Assembly: GCF_032884065.1 (NCBI RefSeq)
Contig: NC_088875.1
Span: 43,261,291-43,325,290 of the forward strand
DNA: 64,000 bases
From: Artemia franciscana
Taxonomy: Eukaryota; Arthropoda; Branchiopoda; Anostraca; Artemiidae
Direction: 5' to 3'
The notes beneath the pieces were generated by a model. It made no database searches. It was not told where the DNA came from and saw nothing but the letters and a program-made list of their open reading frames with translations. Below, in pieces: positions 63,723-64,000 of this stretch. The translations under genes were made by a program, and so were the position numbers. Each line of letters begins with the position of its first letter. The stretch's first letter is position 1.

Positions 63723-64000
63723 ATATGAAAAAAAAACAATGAAAAAATAAACATGAAATTTTTTTTTCAATTAAAAGTAAGGAGTAGCATTAAAACTTAA
63801 AACGGACAGAGATTATTACGCATATGAGGGGCTCTTCTCCTCCTAAATACCTCGTTCTTTATGCTAAAGTATTTTTAGTAATTTTAACTATTTATTATAT
63901 CGCCTTTCTGATTTAAAGGTCACTTTTAAAGAATTGGGACGAAACTTAAGCTTTAGAGTAAAGAGCGATGTATTGACTAGGGGACAAACCCCTCATATAC

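Larger units (their letters stand above)
61567..64000. repeat. Repeat A copy with two nested LINE insertions, running off the window
   Basis: Head palindrome CAGTTCATGGTAACGAACTG (61570-61589), then the standard blocks to 62206, resuming at 63144 ('GTAATGGTTATTGGGAAGTG'), interrupted again at about 63339-63722, and continuing with 'AGTAAGGAGTAGCATTAAAA' (63774) and the hairpin module to 64000. Confidence 0.8.

Overview
The window is eukaryotic nuclear DNA. Genes are split by long introns with GT/AG borders, the sequence is AT-rich, and there are (TA)n arrays, several LINEs, two tRNA-derived SINE copies, a Helitron, fold-back elements and four 100-base N gaps typical of scaffold joins. The encoded proteins (a large lipid transfer protein and a FoxD-type forkhead factor) point to an invertebrate, most likely an arthropod. 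The overall character suggests a crustacean, possibly a branchiopod such as brine shrimp, but that is inference and no species-diagnostic sequence was available to me.

Region 1-44.6 kb (+ strand) is dominated by one gene. It is an internal part of a large lipid transfer protein (LLTP; apolipophorin/vitellogenin superfamily). I can place 12 coding exons between 4675 and 44527. All of their splice phases agree, and together they give about 857 residues running from the middle of the vitellogenin-N (lipovitellin-like) domain into the open beta-sheet region. Both ends are missing: the signal peptide and N-terminal beta-barrel lie upstream, and the C-terminal half is not seen. A furin-type RPKR site sits where apolipophorin-II/I precursors are cleaved. 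Introns reach 8.7 kb and are packed with transposable elements.

Mobile and repetitive layer: a near-complete two-ORF LINE (11.2-15.1 kb, minus strand) whose ORFs overlap in a TAATG stop/start; truncated LINEs at 22.8-24.1, 37.4-38.5, 43.8-44.1, 50.0-50.4, 56.0-56.4, 62.2-63.1 and 63.3-63.7 kb; two SINE insertions with target-site duplications (23.1 and 31.0 kb); a Helitron with TC and CTAG ends inside a (TA)n array (28.15-29.33 kb); a hAT-like MITE with an 8-bp target duplication (2.5-2.9 kb); several fold-back or TIR elements; and a dispersed composite repeat, called repeat A here, with at least five copies. One internal block of repeat A is homologous to a roughly 275-bp tandem array at 0.4-3.4 kb.

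Region 46.5-47.6 kb holds a complete single-exon forkhead gene of FoxD type with an eh1-like Groucho-binding motif. It lies on the same strand downstream of the last visible LLTP exon, so it is either nested in a later LLTP intron or brought in by a scaffold join at the 45.8-kb gap.

Region 47.6-64 kb has no further host protein gene that I can support. It contains a 1.9-kb inverted-repeat structure, two initiator-tRNA-Met-like sequences on the minus strand, and nested insertions of LINEs into repeat A copies. I see no CRISPR array, bacterial operon or clearly new molecular system. The most unusual items are the fivefold tandem copying of an LLTP exon's acceptor-plus-5' end, the broken duplicate of another LLTP exon, and the nested element insertions whose empty sites can be read directly.
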